64,000 nucleotides of DNA, taken from the NCBI GenBank assembly GCA_045599185.1, contig JAZRVO010000022.1, forward strand, positions 7,953-71,952, given 5' to 3'. Source of the stretch: UBA1240 sp045599185. GTDB taxonomy: Bacteria; Spirochaetota; Spirochaetia; Treponematales; Treponemataceae. A program made the translations under genes and the position numbers. The notes beneath the pieces were generated by a model. It was given only the letters and a program-made list of their open reading frames with translations, was not told where the DNA came from and searched no databases. Shown piece by piece: positions 24,910 to 33,527 of the stretch (positions within the stretch are counted from its first letter, which is position 1; each line of letters opens with the position of its first letter).

Positions 24910-27516
24910 TTATTTATACGTATCGCGCAGGGTAATTACTTTTAACGCATTTTGCAGCCGCTTAAGCGTAATTTTGGGCATAGTCTGTTTTTTGCCCGTT
25001 ACGCTTACCGGTTCTCGCAAAGTAAAAATTACTTTTTTTTCTGCGCCCGGCAAAAGCGTAAGGTTGTTTTTGCTGAACAGGCCACAAATGCCCGGTGCGT
25101 AAAGGTTTGCAAAAAAAGCCGGTTTGCTGCTTTTAATGGTAATTTCAAACTGCTGTGCGCCGTTTGCCGTTGCTGCAAGTTCTTTAACAGTGGTTTCAAC
25201 CTTGCATTTGCTAAGTGCAGCTTCTTTGGGCTGGCAAACAAAAAGAGTGTTTTCTGCCATATTGCCCAGCCGGGCATACAAAAAGCTTGAATATTCAAAA
25301 TCGGTCAAATCAAAACAGAAAATCTGCCGGGCACTGTCTTTTTCAATGAGCACTTTCTGTTCAATGGTTTTAATCACGTTGCCGTCAAAATCAATGCTTT
25401 GCAGCGTTAAAGTTTCTTCAACCACGTTTTCGCTGTCATTTACGCAGAACACCCAAATTTTTTCGTCTTTTTTGAACAGAATAACGCTTACCGGCGCAAA
25501 AAAATCTTTTGCCGCATAGTGCAGAACTTTCCAGTTGCCGTTGTATTCAATGCTGGACCATGAAGCAACCGGCCATACATCGTTAAGCTGCCAGATAATG
25601 CTGCCCATGCAACGTGGGCGCAATGTTCGCCAGTATTCAACGGCCGTTTTTATTGCCATTGCCTGCTGCACCTGGCTTAAATAAAGCATGTTTTCAAAAC
25701 CTTCCGGCAGCCTGAAATAACGGGTGAAATTTTCAATTATAATGGAATTGCCGCGTTTATTTTTCTGGTGAAATTCCATAACCGGGCTTGTCAAATTATA
25801 CTGATCCGGGCTTGCATAAGTTTTCACGCTTTCCAGGGAAGGAAACGACTGGTAGCCGAATTCCGAAACAAAGCGCGGCGTAATCTCGTAATATGCTTCA
25901 AAAGGTTTGCCCTCGTGCCACACGCTCCAATAATGCATGTCACCCCTGCTGTCCTGATGCCAGTTATCGGCAAAATCTCCCGGTCCTGCCGAAGGCGAAC
26001 TTGGCCACCACGTCCGGTTGGGGTCGTATTTGGCAATTGAGGCGGCAAGAACACCTTCGTTCAGCCGGTCGTAGTCAACCAAATAACGGTCGCGGTTATT
26101 GCGCGAAGGTTCGTACCAGTTGAAAGCACCCACAAGTTCGTTATTGCCGCACCAAATGGCAATGCACGGGTGGCTTTGCAGCCTGCGCACCTGATGTTCA
26201 ATTTCGGCTTTTACGCTTGCCAAAAATGCCGGGGTTGCCGGGTAAAGTGAACAGCTGAACATGCAGTCCTGCCATACCATAATTCCCAGTTTGTCGCAGA
26301 TTGCGTAAAAATCTTCGCTTTCGTACTGGCCGCCGCCCCAAACGCGTATGCAGTTTTGGTTTGCCATAACCAAATCGCCTAAAAGCCGCAGGTATTTGCT
26401 GAATGTCTGGCGGCCTGGCAGTGCATCGCATGGTATCCAGTTTGAACCTTTGGCAAAAATTGCCCTTCCGTCGTTTTCAAAATAAAGGCTTTTTCCCCAC
26501 TTGTCTTCTTTTGCAACCGCTTTAAGCTGCCTGAATGCAACTTTTTTGCAGATTTTCTGACTGCCGCATTCTACTTTCAAATTGTAAAGGCTGTTTTGCG
26601 GCAGCTGGTTTTTGCTGCTGGCTTCTTCTTGCTGAATTTGAGGAAAAGTGCCTGCCACAAACCAGGGTTTTACGCCGGTTACGCAAAACGGGTGCAAAAT
26701 GCGGTTTTCTCCTTTTTGCAGCTGAACCGTAAAAGTTTCTGCAAAAACGGGTTGTGCGCTGCCTGCACCGGCATAAGTTTTTGGCACTTTTTCAAACAAA
26801 TTCCACTGGTCTTCCGTAATTTCAATTGTAAAAGTTTTGGTGCATTTTTGCAGGGCTGTGGCTGTTATGGCAATTTCGCCTGTCCATTCGCCGCTGAAAG
26901 TATCTGCAATTTTGGGCTGGGCGTTAAATTCGGCGTAATCCAAAAAGCCCCAGCTTGTCTGTTCAATTAAAACTGGCTGATAAACGCCGACTGCCATAAT
27001 GCACGGTCCCCAGTCCCAGCCGCCGTGACACTGGGTTTTGCGCACAAAATTGCGGTGCGGCGAATAAACCGGCGCAGGCTGGTCTGGCACGGGGTAGGGG
27101 TGCGCGGCGGCGGCGGCAATTGCATGTTTTTCCGCAGATTCAAAAACAAGTTTTATGGTGTTTTCGCCCTGTTTAAGGTTTTTAGAAATGTCAAAACGCC
27201 ATTTGCGGAAATAATTGTCGCAAAAACCGATTTCGCTGCCGTTTATAAAAACCCGCACAAAAGTGTCGGCACTTTGCAGTGTAATAAACTGGCTGTGCTT
27301 TAAAAAGTTCTGTTTTACGCAGAAAGTAGAAACGGCGCACCAGTCGCTTTTACCAACCCAAAGCTGGTTCATTTCGTTCGTGTCAAAATAAGGGTCGTCA
27401 ATAATTTTTGCTTTTATCAGTGCAGAATGAATGTCGCCGGGCATTTCAAATGGTATGTTGCTGTATTTTCCGTCAAGCGAAGAAAGTTTCCATGTTCCGT
27501 TCAGGCAAATAGTCAT
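24910..27516 (-). CDS. GH2 beta-mannosidase
   Basis: 868-residue enzyme of the GH2 beta-mannosidase branch, removing mannose from the non-reducing end of beta-mannosides. It has an N-terminal jelly roll (GTWKLSSLDG, AEKHA, TQCHGGWDWGP), an immunoglobulin-like domain, and a TIM barrel with acid/base Glu460 in WCGNNE and nucleophile Glu552 in SEFGYQS. The WGGGQYESEDFY segment is typical of mannosidases. No signal peptide, so cytoplasmic. AAGGAACGG precedes the ATG. It is not in an operon; manA in this window could channel its product to fructose-6-P. Confidence 0.92.
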   Translation of the reverse strand: MTICLNGTWKLSSLDGKYSNIPFEMPGDIHSALIKAKIIDDPYFDTNEMNQLWVGKSDWCAVSTFCVKQNFLKHSQFITLQSADTFVRVFINGSEIGFCDNYFRKWRFDISKNLKQGENTIKLVFESAEKHAIAAAAAHPYPVPDQPAPVYSPHRNFVRKTQCHGGWDWGPCIMAVGVYQPVLIEQTSWGFLDYAEFNAQPKIADTFSGEWTGEIAITATALQKCTKTFTIEITEDQWNLFEKVPKTYAGAGSAQPVFAETFTVQLQKGENRILHPFCVTGVKPWFVAGTFPQIQQEEASSKNQLPQNSLYNLKVECGSQKICKKVAFRQLKAVAKEDKWGKSLYFENDGRAIFAKGSNWIPCDALPGRQTFSKYLRLLGDLVMANQNCIRVWGGGQYESEDFYAICDKLGIMVWQDCMFSCSLYPATPAFLASVKAEIEHQVRRLQSHPCIAIWCGNNELVGAFNWYEPSRNNRDRYLVDYDRLNEGVLAASIAKYDPNRTWWPSSPSAGPGDFADNWHQDSRGDMHYWSVWHEGKPFEAYYEITPRFVSEFGYQSFPSLESVKTYASPDQYNLTSPVMEFHQKNKRGNSIIIENFTRYFRLPEGFENMLYLSQVQQAMAIKTAVEYWRTLRPRCMGSIIWQLNDVWPVASWSSIEYNGNWKVLHYAAKDFFAPVSVILFKKDEKIWVFCVNDSENVVEETLTLQSIDFDGNVIKTIEQKVLIEKDSARQIFCFDLTDFEYSSFLYARLGNMAENTLFVCQPKEAALSKCKVETTVKELAATANGAQQFEITIKSSKPAFFANLYAPGICGLFSKNNLTLLPGAEKKVIFTLREPVSVTGKKQTMPKITLKRLQNALKVITLRDTYK

Positions 27517-27664
27517 AATCCGTTCCTTAAAAATAAATGAAAAATGCAGTAATTTTGCTTCTTTTTGCCGTAAAACTGCTGATTTTTATCTTTTATATCA
27601 CGCTGTTAAAGCCTTTGCAATACAAGAAACCGGTTTTTGTATAGTTTCCTTCTTCACGGGAATA

Positions 27665-27693
27665 TTGACAACCGGCCGTTTACGGGTTAAAAT
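27665..27693 (+). promoter_or_regulatory. Promoter of the ilvB leader transcript
   Basis: TTGACA (27665-27670), 17 nt, TAAAAT (27688-27693); +1 near 27700. A palindrome TTTTAACA/TGTTAAAA (27702-27725) starts at the transcript 5' end. The 425-base gap 27517-27941 is otherwise explained by the leader peptide and attenuator listed next. Confidence 0.75.
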
Positions 27694-27747
27694 TTAGACA
27701 CTTTTAACAATATTTTCTGTTAAAAAATGTAATTTACGGAAAAAAAA

Positions 27748-27822
27748 TTGAACAAACTGCTTAAAACAAATCTGATTTTTACATTTGCTGTCGTCGCTTT
27801 GCTTTTCAACAAGGGGGCATAG
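27748..27822 (+). CDS. Candidate branched-chain leader peptide for ilvB
   Basis: 24-codon frame from TTG (27748) to TAG (27822), too short for routine calling. Eight of its residues are Leu, Val or Ile, including adjacent Leu-Leu, Val-Val and Leu-Leu pairs (NKLLK, NLIF, AVVALLF). It lies 25 nt before an intrinsic terminator and upstream of acetolactate synthase, the position and composition of an attenuation leader. A weak CGGA stands ahead of the start. Translation is inferred. Confidence 0.5.
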   Translation: MNKLLKTNLIFTFAVVALLFNKGA

Positions 27823-27846
27823 TGTCGGCGCAAGCATAAAGGAAAG

Positions 27847-27877
27847 ACCTTCCGCATACGCCGGAGGGTTTTTTTTT
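27847..27877 (+). terminator. Attenuator terminator upstream of ilvB
   Basis: ACCTTCCG (27847-27854) pairs with CGGAGGGT (27862-27869), one G-U, followed by nine T. It is 64 nt upstream of the ilvB start. CGGCG (27826-27830) can pair with CGCCG (27859-27863) as an alternative that breaks the stem. Confidence 0.75.
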
Positions 27878-27941
27878 GCAAAATTCAGTTTTGAATAAGG
27901 CGTTTTTTACATTTCTTTTCCATTATATAGGAGTATTTAAA

Positions 27942-29648
27942 ATGATAACTGCAACTGGTGCACAAATTATTACCGGCATTTTGGAACGCCGGGGCGTAAA
28001 AACCGTGTACGGCATTCCCGGCGGAATGATTTTACCCCTTTACGACGAACTTGCGAGAAGCAACATTCGCCACATTTTGGTGCGCCAGGAACAGGCAGGC
28101 GGCTTTATGGCTCAGGGCGAAGCACGCATTACCGGCAAGGCAGGCGTTTGTCTTGCTACCAGCGGCCCTGGCGCAATGAACCTTCTTACTGCAATTGCCG
28201 ATGCCCGCTCTGATTCAATTCCTCTGGTGGCAATTACCGGTCAGGTTAACCGTTCGGCAATCGGTACGGACGCTTTTCAGGAAACAGATACTTTCGGGCT
28301 TTCCATGCCAATTTGCAAGCACAGCGTTATGGTAAAATCGGCAGAAGAATTGCTGCATGTTTTGCCAAAAGCCTTTGAAATTGCCGAAAGCGGCCGTCCG
28401 GGTCCGGTTTTAATCGATGTTCCCCGTGACGTGCAGAATGAAGTTTGCTCTTTCAGTGACTGGCCAAAAATGGAAGAAACGAAAACTTTCCCCATGCCGC
28501 AGAACATGAATGAACTTGCTTCGCAGGCCGCAGAACTGTTTGCTTCTTCTGCAACAAAAACCGTAATTTTTTGCGGCGGCGGCGCAGTGTATTCAAAAGG
28601 CGCAGCTGAAATTATAGAAAAAATGTCAAAAGATTACGCTCTGCCGATTTGTACGTCGTTGATGGGCTTAAGCGTTAGCAGTGCCGCAAACCCGTATTTC
28701 TGCGGCATGGTTGGTATGCACGGTTCTTACACCGCCAACCGGGTAATGTACGAATCAACCCTTATTCTTGCTGTTGGCGTGCGTTTTGACGACCGCGCTA
28801 CCGGGCTGGTTGCAAAATTCTGCCCTAATGCCAAAATCATTCACATTGATATTGACGCAGCCGAAATTAACAAAATCTACCAAAGTTCTGTTGCAATTGC
28901 GGCAGATGCGGCAGACGCGCTGAAAGTTCTTTACGATGCTTTTGCAAAGGTTGTTGCCCCAGGTACGTGCGGCGCATACTGGCCGGGCGCAATTGAAGAA
29001 TTTAAATTGAAAATGCGCGGTGTTTACACCAGCGACCCTGTTCACCCGATGCAGTTTATGCCGCGCATTGAAGAACTTTTTGTAAAAGCCAACGGTGGCG
29101 AACTCCCTTACGTTGCAACCGATGTTGGCCAGCACCAGATGTTTACGGCGCAGTGTTTCCCGATTAAGTTTCCGCGCCAGCTGCTTACTTCCGGCAGTTT
29201 GGGCACAATGGGCTTCGGCCTTCCGGCTGCAAACGGTGCGGCTTTTACCTGTCCAAATAAACGCGTAATCTGCTTCAGCGGCGACGGTTCAATTATGATG
29301 AACGTACAGGAACTTGCCACTTTGGCAGAACTTGATTTGAATGTTACCGTAATTGTTTTTGATAACCAGTGTCTGGGTATGGTTCGCCAGCAGCAGGAAA
29401 TGCTGTTCAACCAGAATTATTCAGCTTCAATTTACGACAAAAACCCGAACCTTGTAAAAATTGCAGAGGGCTTTAACATTCCGTCTTACGATTTAACTGA
29501 TTTCAGCAAATTTGACGAAATTATGACCGAAGCTTTAAGCGGAAAAGGCCCGCGTTTTGTGCGCATTCCGGTTGCACAGAACTTTAACGTTCTGCCGTTT
29601 GTACCGGGCGGCAAGGCCAACATTGATGCAATAGGCCTTGCAAACTAG
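27942..29648 (+). CDS. ilvB: Acetolactate synthase large subunit
   Basis: 568-residue ThDP enzyme, first committed step to valine/leucine (and isoleucine with 2-oxobutyrate). Landmarks: the N-terminal YGIPGGMILPLYDEL segment with the catalytic Glu in VRQEQAGGFMAQGEAR (about residue 47), FAD-domain motif VGVRFDDRATG, and the ThDP-binding GDGSIMMNVQELATL near residue 448. TAGGAG sets the start at 27942; an earlier in-frame TTG would lie in the attenuator. No small regulatory subunit gene (ilvN/ilvH) is next to it, which is unusual. Expression is probably controlled by the leader upstream. Confidence 0.94.
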   Translation: MITATGAQIITGILERRGVKTVYGIPGGMILPLYDELARSNIRHILVRQEQAGGFMAQGEARITGKAGVCLATSGPGAMNLLTAIADARSDSIPLVAITGQVNRSAIGTDAFQETDTFGLSMPICKHSVMVKSAEELLHVLPKAFEIAESGRPGPVLIDVPRDVQNEVCSFSDWPKMEETKTFPMPQNMNELASQAAELFASSATKTVIFCGGGAVYSKGAAEIIEKMSKDYALPICTSLMGLSVSSAANPYFCGMVGMHGSYTANRVMYESTLILAVGVRFDDRATGLVAKFCPNAKIIHIDIDAAEINKIYQSSVAIAADAADALKVLYDAFAKVVAPGTCGAYWPGAIEEFKLKMRGVYTSDPVHPMQFMPRIEELFVKANGGELPYVATDVGQHQMFTAQCFPIKFPRQLLTSGSLGTMGFGLPAANGAAFTCPNKRVICFSGDGSIMMNVQELATLAELDLNVTVIVFDNQCLGMVRQQQEMLFNQNYSASIYDKNPNLVKIAEGFNIPSYDLTDFSKFDEIMTEALSGKGPRFVRIPVAQNFNVLPFVPGGKANIDAIGLAN

Positions 29649-29669
29649 CGCAAACTGAAAAAAATATGC

Positions 29670-29716
29670 AAAACCGAAAAACCGCAGAATGTTTTTGCTG
29701 TTTTTCGGTTTTATTT
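29670..29716 (+). terminator. Terminator after ilvB
   Basis: AAACCGAAAAACCGCAG pairs imperfectly with CTGTTTTTCGGTTT, followed by T-rich sequence. Confidence 0.75.
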
Positions 29717-29787
29717 TACTCGAATAGTAATTTTTTTGCCTTTGGTTAAATATTTTGCTAATTTTTTCGTTTATTTTGCCGATAGCA

Positions 29788-29816
29788 TTGAAAATAATGT
29801 GCCGTTATGGCATAAT
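29788..29816 (+). promoter_or_regulatory. Promoter of an orphan transcription unit
   Basis: TTGAAA (29788-29793), 17 nt, CATAAT (29811-29816); +1 near 29823. Confidence 0.5.
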
Positions 29817-29822
29817 GCTAAG

Positions 29823-30070
29823 GCAATTTGGGCAGTGCTTAAATTGTTTTACTGCCTTAAACAGTGATATTTTGAATGCTTTTTGTACGGCGGGTTAGGG
29901 GGCTGTGCAAAGTGTTGTTTATAAAAACTTGCAGTTTACATAATTGCTGCGTTAAATGCTGGCCATCGGTCAGCAGGCCGTGCCCATCAAATGCGGTTTG
30001 CAACTGGCAAAAATGCCGTTTAGTTAAGCTGATTATTACAGCTGGTTTAACTAAACGGCATTCGTTTTTT
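29823..30070 (+). ncRNA. Candidate structured small RNA (about 250 nt)
   Basis: The 623-base gap 29649-30271 contains no convincing gene but does contain a promoter (29788-29816) and, about 200 nt later, a very strong terminator (30012-30070) that serves no annotated gene. In between, GGCAGT (29831-29836) pairs with ACTGCC (29851-29856) within AAGGCA/TGCCTT. A 65-codon frame starting at 29876 is Cys-rich with no ribosome binding site and is probably not real. No match to tmRNA, RNase P, 6S or SRP RNA signatures was recognised. Confidence 0.4.
30012..30070 (+). terminator. Strong orphan terminator
   Basis: AATGCCGTTTAGTTA-AGCTG pairs with CAGCT-TAACTAAACGGCATT around ATTATTA, about 20 bp with a small bulge, then CGTTTTTTT. 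Confidence 0.85.
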
Positions 30071-30200
30071 TAAACGGTTATAAAAAGTTATAAAAGTTTC
30101 AGTTTTTTCAGCGCGAAAATTAGTGAATGAATGGTTAGTTTTAAGGCACGCTTATGCTTAAACCAGTTTTGGGCGTGTTTATTTTGCGGCAAGCCATAAA

Positions 30201-30228
30201 AAAAGCAGCCTGATTAAAGGCTGCTTTT
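30201..30228 (-). terminator. Terminator of purB
   Basis: AAAAGCAGCC (30201-30210) pairs with GGCTGCTTTT (30219-30228); a T-run follows on the minus strand. Confidence 0.85.
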
Positions 30229-30271
30229 CAATTTTTATAAACGCACCCGGTTTTTGCCGGGCTGTTTCAAA

Positions 30272-31708
30272 TTAGTTAATTTTTGCGTCAAACTGTTCTA
30301 CAATTTTTCCGCTTAAGCCGGTGTATGTAAGCGGTGTTGCAGCAAGCAGCCTTGCCTTTACTTCTTCGCTTACTTCAAGGTTGCGGGCCAGATTATGGAA
30401 ATCGTCGATTGAAACTTTCTTTCCGCGGGTAATTTCCTTAAGGCGTTCGTAAGGCTTGTCAACGCCGCTCATGCGCAAAAGGTTCTGGTAAGCTTCGGCA
30501 AGAACTTCCGGCGTTGTTTCCAGCGCTTCCGTAATTTTTTCTGCGTTAACTTCAATTTTACCCAAACCTTTTTCCAAACTTGCGTAGCCAATCATGCTGT
30601 GGGCAAATGCAACGCCCATATTGCGTTCAACGGTGCTGTCTGTAAGGTCGCGCTGAAGCCTTGAAATGCAGAGTTTACGAACAAAGAATTCAAACATGCT
30701 GTTTGCAAAACCAAAGTTTCCTTCTGCGTTTTCAAAGTCAATGGGGTTAACTTTGTGCGGCATTGCGCTGGAACCGATTTCGCCTGCAACCGTGCGCTGT
30801 TTAATCCATCCGTCAGAAATATAGCGCCAGGTGTCCATTGCAAAGTCAATAAGAATGTTGTTTATGCGTTTTACGCCGTCAAATACGCGCAGGTACGAAT
30901 CGTGGGGTTCAATCTGCGCTGTAATCGGGTTAAAGCGCACTTTAAGCGGCTTAACGCTCATGTAAATATTGTCTAAAGGCGTAATTTCATCGTTAAAGGA
31001 ATTGATAAGTTCGTGGCTGAAGTTAATCCAGTCAAATTCCGGGAATACAAAGTTGTGTGCGTTAAATCCGCCGGTTGCACCGTTCAGTTTAAGAAGAATG
31101 TCAATGTTTCCAAGCTGAACAAGTTCTTCCTTCATGCGGTTTACAAAAACCAGCACTTCCTTGCCAAAAGTTGTTGGCGTTGCCGGCTGGCCGTGGGTGC
31201 GGGCAAGCATGCTTAAATCTTTGTGTTCAACGGCAAGCATGTAAAGGCTGTCGTAAATCTTTAATATTTCAGGAATTACAACTTCGTTTACGGCATCGCG
31301 AATCATAAGGCCGTAGCTGATGTTGTTAATGTCTTCCGAAGTAAGGGCAAAATGAACGTATTCAAGAATGTTTTCCATGCCCATTTCTTTAATTTTGCGC
31401 TTGATAAAGTATTCAATGGCTTTTACGTCGTGGTTCGTAGCAGGTGTGCCATCGTATCCTTTAGTTTCAAAAGCTTTGATAATTTCGGCATCTTCAATTG
31501 AAATGTCAATAATTGAACGGAGCTGGTCTGTATCAACAGGCTCTTTAACTCTTTCCTTAAGCATCGGAGTTTCGAGCAGTTTAATCAGGTAATTGATTTC
31601 TGTATAAATGCGGTATTTCATCAGTGCCATTTCCGAAAAATAGCCCTGCAAACATTTTGTTTTTCCTTCGTAACGTCCGTCAACCGGCGAAACACTGGTA
31701 AGTGCCAT
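30272..31708 (-). CDS. purB: Adenylosuccinate lyase
   Basis: 478-residue homotetrameric lyase acting twice in purine synthesis: SAICAR to AICAR and adenylosuccinate to AMP, releasing fumarate. The superfamily signature SSAMPHKVNPIDFENAEGN is intact, with the N-terminal SPVDGRYEGKT and TSEDINN substrate segments and the catalytic His in ARTHGQPATP. AGAGG precedes the ATG. A TATAAT box (31747-31742, minus strand) lies upstream. It is divergent from a secreted-protein gene. guaB nearby is another purine enzyme, but they are separate units. Confidence 0.95.
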   Translation of the reverse strand: MALTSVSPVDGRYEGKTKCLQGYFSEMALMKYRIYTEINYLIKLLETPMLKERVKEPVDTDQLRSIIDISIEDAEIIKAFETKGYDGTPATNHDVKAIEYFIKRKIKEMGMENILEYVHFALTSEDINNISYGLMIRDAVNEVVIPEILKIYDSLYMLAVEHKDLSMLARTHGQPATPTTFGKEVLVFVNRMKEELVQLGNIDILLKLNGATGGFNAHNFVFPEFDWINFSHELINSFNDEITPLDNIYMSVKPLKVRFNPITAQIEPHDSYLRVFDGVKRINNILIDFAMDTWRYISDGWIKQRTVAGEIGSSAMPHKVNPIDFENAEGNFGFANSMFEFFVRKLCISRLQRDLTDSTVERNMGVAFAHSMIGYASLEKGLGKIEVNAEKITEALETTPEVLAEAYQNLLRMSGVDKPYERLKEITRGKKVSIDDFHNLARNLEVSEEVKARLLAATPLTYTGLSGKIVEQFDAKIN

Positions 31709-31876
31709 AGTAACCTCTGTAATTTTTGAAAAGTTGTAACCATTATAGAAAATTTATGAAGTTTTGTCTTTTAATTTTGCCCCATCTTCCGTTTTGTTGA
31801 ATGCAATTTGTTTATTTTAAGCTTATTCTTCTATATAATTCAGCAGTAATTTTATGAAAAAAAAGGATTTATTAAA

Positions 31877-32899
31877 ATGAAAAGAACGCTTACTTTGCTG
31901 GTATTTCTTGCGGCTGGATGCATGGCTTTATTTGCAAAGCCTTTGGATTTTGTGCGTAACGGCGAATATGCCTATTATTTAGACCAGCGCGGCCGTTTGA
32001 ATTTTTACAGAGGTTTTCTGTTTGTTTCTGACGAAGAAAATACTGTAATCGTTCACAGGTCTGTAGACCTTGATACGATGGAAGAACGCAATTTGGTGAT
32101 AACGGTTTCTGTTGATGAAACCGGCGAAGCAAATATTGAAAACATAAACGGCCAGTTTGAAAAAGACGAATATACTTTTAATCAGACAATTCCGGATATT
32201 TTGAATTTTTTGGCCTTTTACAACGCCTGTAAAGATGAAATTGCATACGAAGTTAAAGGCTTTGACGATGAATGGGACGATTATGTTCTTGTTTACAATT
32301 ACGGAAAACTGATTCCGGGCTTTGGGTTTGTTTCTGTTACGGTAAAGGGCGAGGAAGATAATAAAGGTTATTTTCTGAATCAATGGGGCCTGATAAACAA
32401 TGAGTCTGAAGTTATGGATTTTTTGAAAATGATGCCCAAAGATTTTACGCCGACTGAAAGGCATGCTGATTTAACAATTCCAAAGAAAAAAGCCCAAAAA
32501 GTTACGATGAATAAAATGAAAGTAACTTTGGATGAAAACTGGCATCCAAATGATTCTGAAGGACAGCCGGGTTACTGGCTTTCTGTTTCATCAATTCGCG
32601 ATTCTCAAATTATGATTGAAGATTTTACAAATATTTTTCCGCTTGCCACCGAAGAAGAACAGATTATTCTTGGAAAACTTTCCATTCTTTCAACGCAGTC
32701 AATTAAGCCGGACACTATTCATGCGGAAAAAAACAAGGACGGCCTTTTTGTAAGTTACGATGCCTATGACGAAAACAATGTTGCAAGTTATATGCAGTTT
32801 CAAATTAAAAACGGAAAAATCATAAATTTTTCTACTTTTAAAGATATTTACGAAGCAAATTACGAATATTACAGAAAAATATTGAATTCCGTTAAGTAA
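31877..32899 (+). CDS. Hypothetical secreted protein
   Basis: 340-residue exported protein of unknown function. The signal sequence (2-20) ends at LFA-K or, less likely, at a lipobox-like AAGC at Cys15. The mature part is rich in acidic and aromatic residues and predicted beta strands (AYYLDQRGRLNFYRGF, YVLVYNYGKLIPGFGFVSV). No family recognised. AAGGA precedes the ATG and TATAAT at 31834-31839 is a plausible -10. It is followed by a cupin gene after 67 bases, possibly co-transcribed. Confidence 0.75.
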   Translation: MKRTLTLLVFLAAGCMALFAKPLDFVRNGEYAYYLDQRGRLNFYRGFLFVSDEENTVIVHRSVDLDTMEERNLVITVSVDETGEANIENINGQFEKDEYTFNQTIPDILNFLAFYNACKDEIAYEVKGFDDEWDDYVLVYNYGKLIPGFGFVSVTVKGEEDNKGYFLNQWGLINNESEVMDFLKMMPKDFTPTERHADLTIPKKKAQKVTMNKMKVTLDENWHPNDSEGQPGYWLSVSSIRDSQIMIEDFTNIFPLATEEEQIILGKLSILSTQSIKPDTIHAEKNKDGLFVSYDAYDENNVASYMQFQIKNGKIINFSTFKDIYEANYEYYRKILNSVK

Positions 32900-32966
32900 A
32901 GCGGAATTCTGTCAATTTTTCGGTTTAGTTGAATGCTTTTTTTCAGTTTTTGAAAAGGAGAAAATT

Positions 32967-33332
32967 ATGGAGTTTATAAAGAAAGACGAAATCAAGGCGT
33001 TTTTTAATCCGGGCGTGGTTTCCAGACAATTGCTGAACCCAGAAAACAGTTCTTCCAGGCGCGTAACAATTACGCAGGTTACGGTTGAAGCCGGCGAAAG
33101 CCAGCCGCGCCACAGCCACGATGCTTCCGAGCAGATTTGGATTTGCATGGACGGCGAGGGCTGTTTGCTGCTTGCAGACGATAAGGAACAGCTTTTTTTG
33201 CCCGGCGATGTTGTACGGTTTGAAGATAAAGACGTTCACGGCATTAAAAACCACACAAGCAAAAGCTTAACCTATATTTCGGTAACGTGTCCGCCAATAA
33301 ACTTTGCCTACGCTTACCAGTCGCAGAAATAA
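32967..33332 (+). CDS. Small cupin-domain protein
   Basis: 121-residue single cupin barrel. Motif 1 (SQPRHSHDASEQIWICMDGEG) carries the two His and Glu expected for metal binding, and motif 2 (PGDVVRFEDKDVHGIKN) supplies the last His. Such proteins may be isomerases, dioxygenases or sugar sensors; nothing here decides. AAAGGAG lies before the ATG. It may be in an operon with the secreted protein upstream. Confidence 0.88.
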   Translation: MEFIKKDEIKAFFNPGVVSRQLLNPENSSSRRVTITQVTVEAGESQPRHSHDASEQIWICMDGEGCLLLADDKEQLFLPGDVVRFEDKDVHGIKNHTSKSLTYISVTCPPINFAYAYQSQK

Positions 33333-33468
33333 AACCTTTCACCATTTTTTCCGCGCAATATAGTATTTTTTCTCTGTATTGCGCGGTCCCCTGAAATACT
33401 TAAAATGCAATTCATTTACGGTATTAATGTAAATTTGAACAGTACGGTTCCAGATTATTTAAAACACG

Positions 33469-33492
33469 AAAGGGGCGATAACGCCCCTTTTC
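33469..33492. terminator. Terminator between cupin gene and guaB
   Basis: AAAGGGGCG pairs with CGCCCCTTT; usable in both directions. Confidence 0.8.
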
Positions 33493-33527
33493 TCATGATT
33501 CAATAAAAAGAATTATTTATTCTGTGC

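Noticed and set aside
29876..30073. 65-codon Cys-rich frame between ilvB and purB
   Set aside because: No ribosome binding site, runs into the terminator stem, composition not protein-like; better explained as part of an RNA unit.
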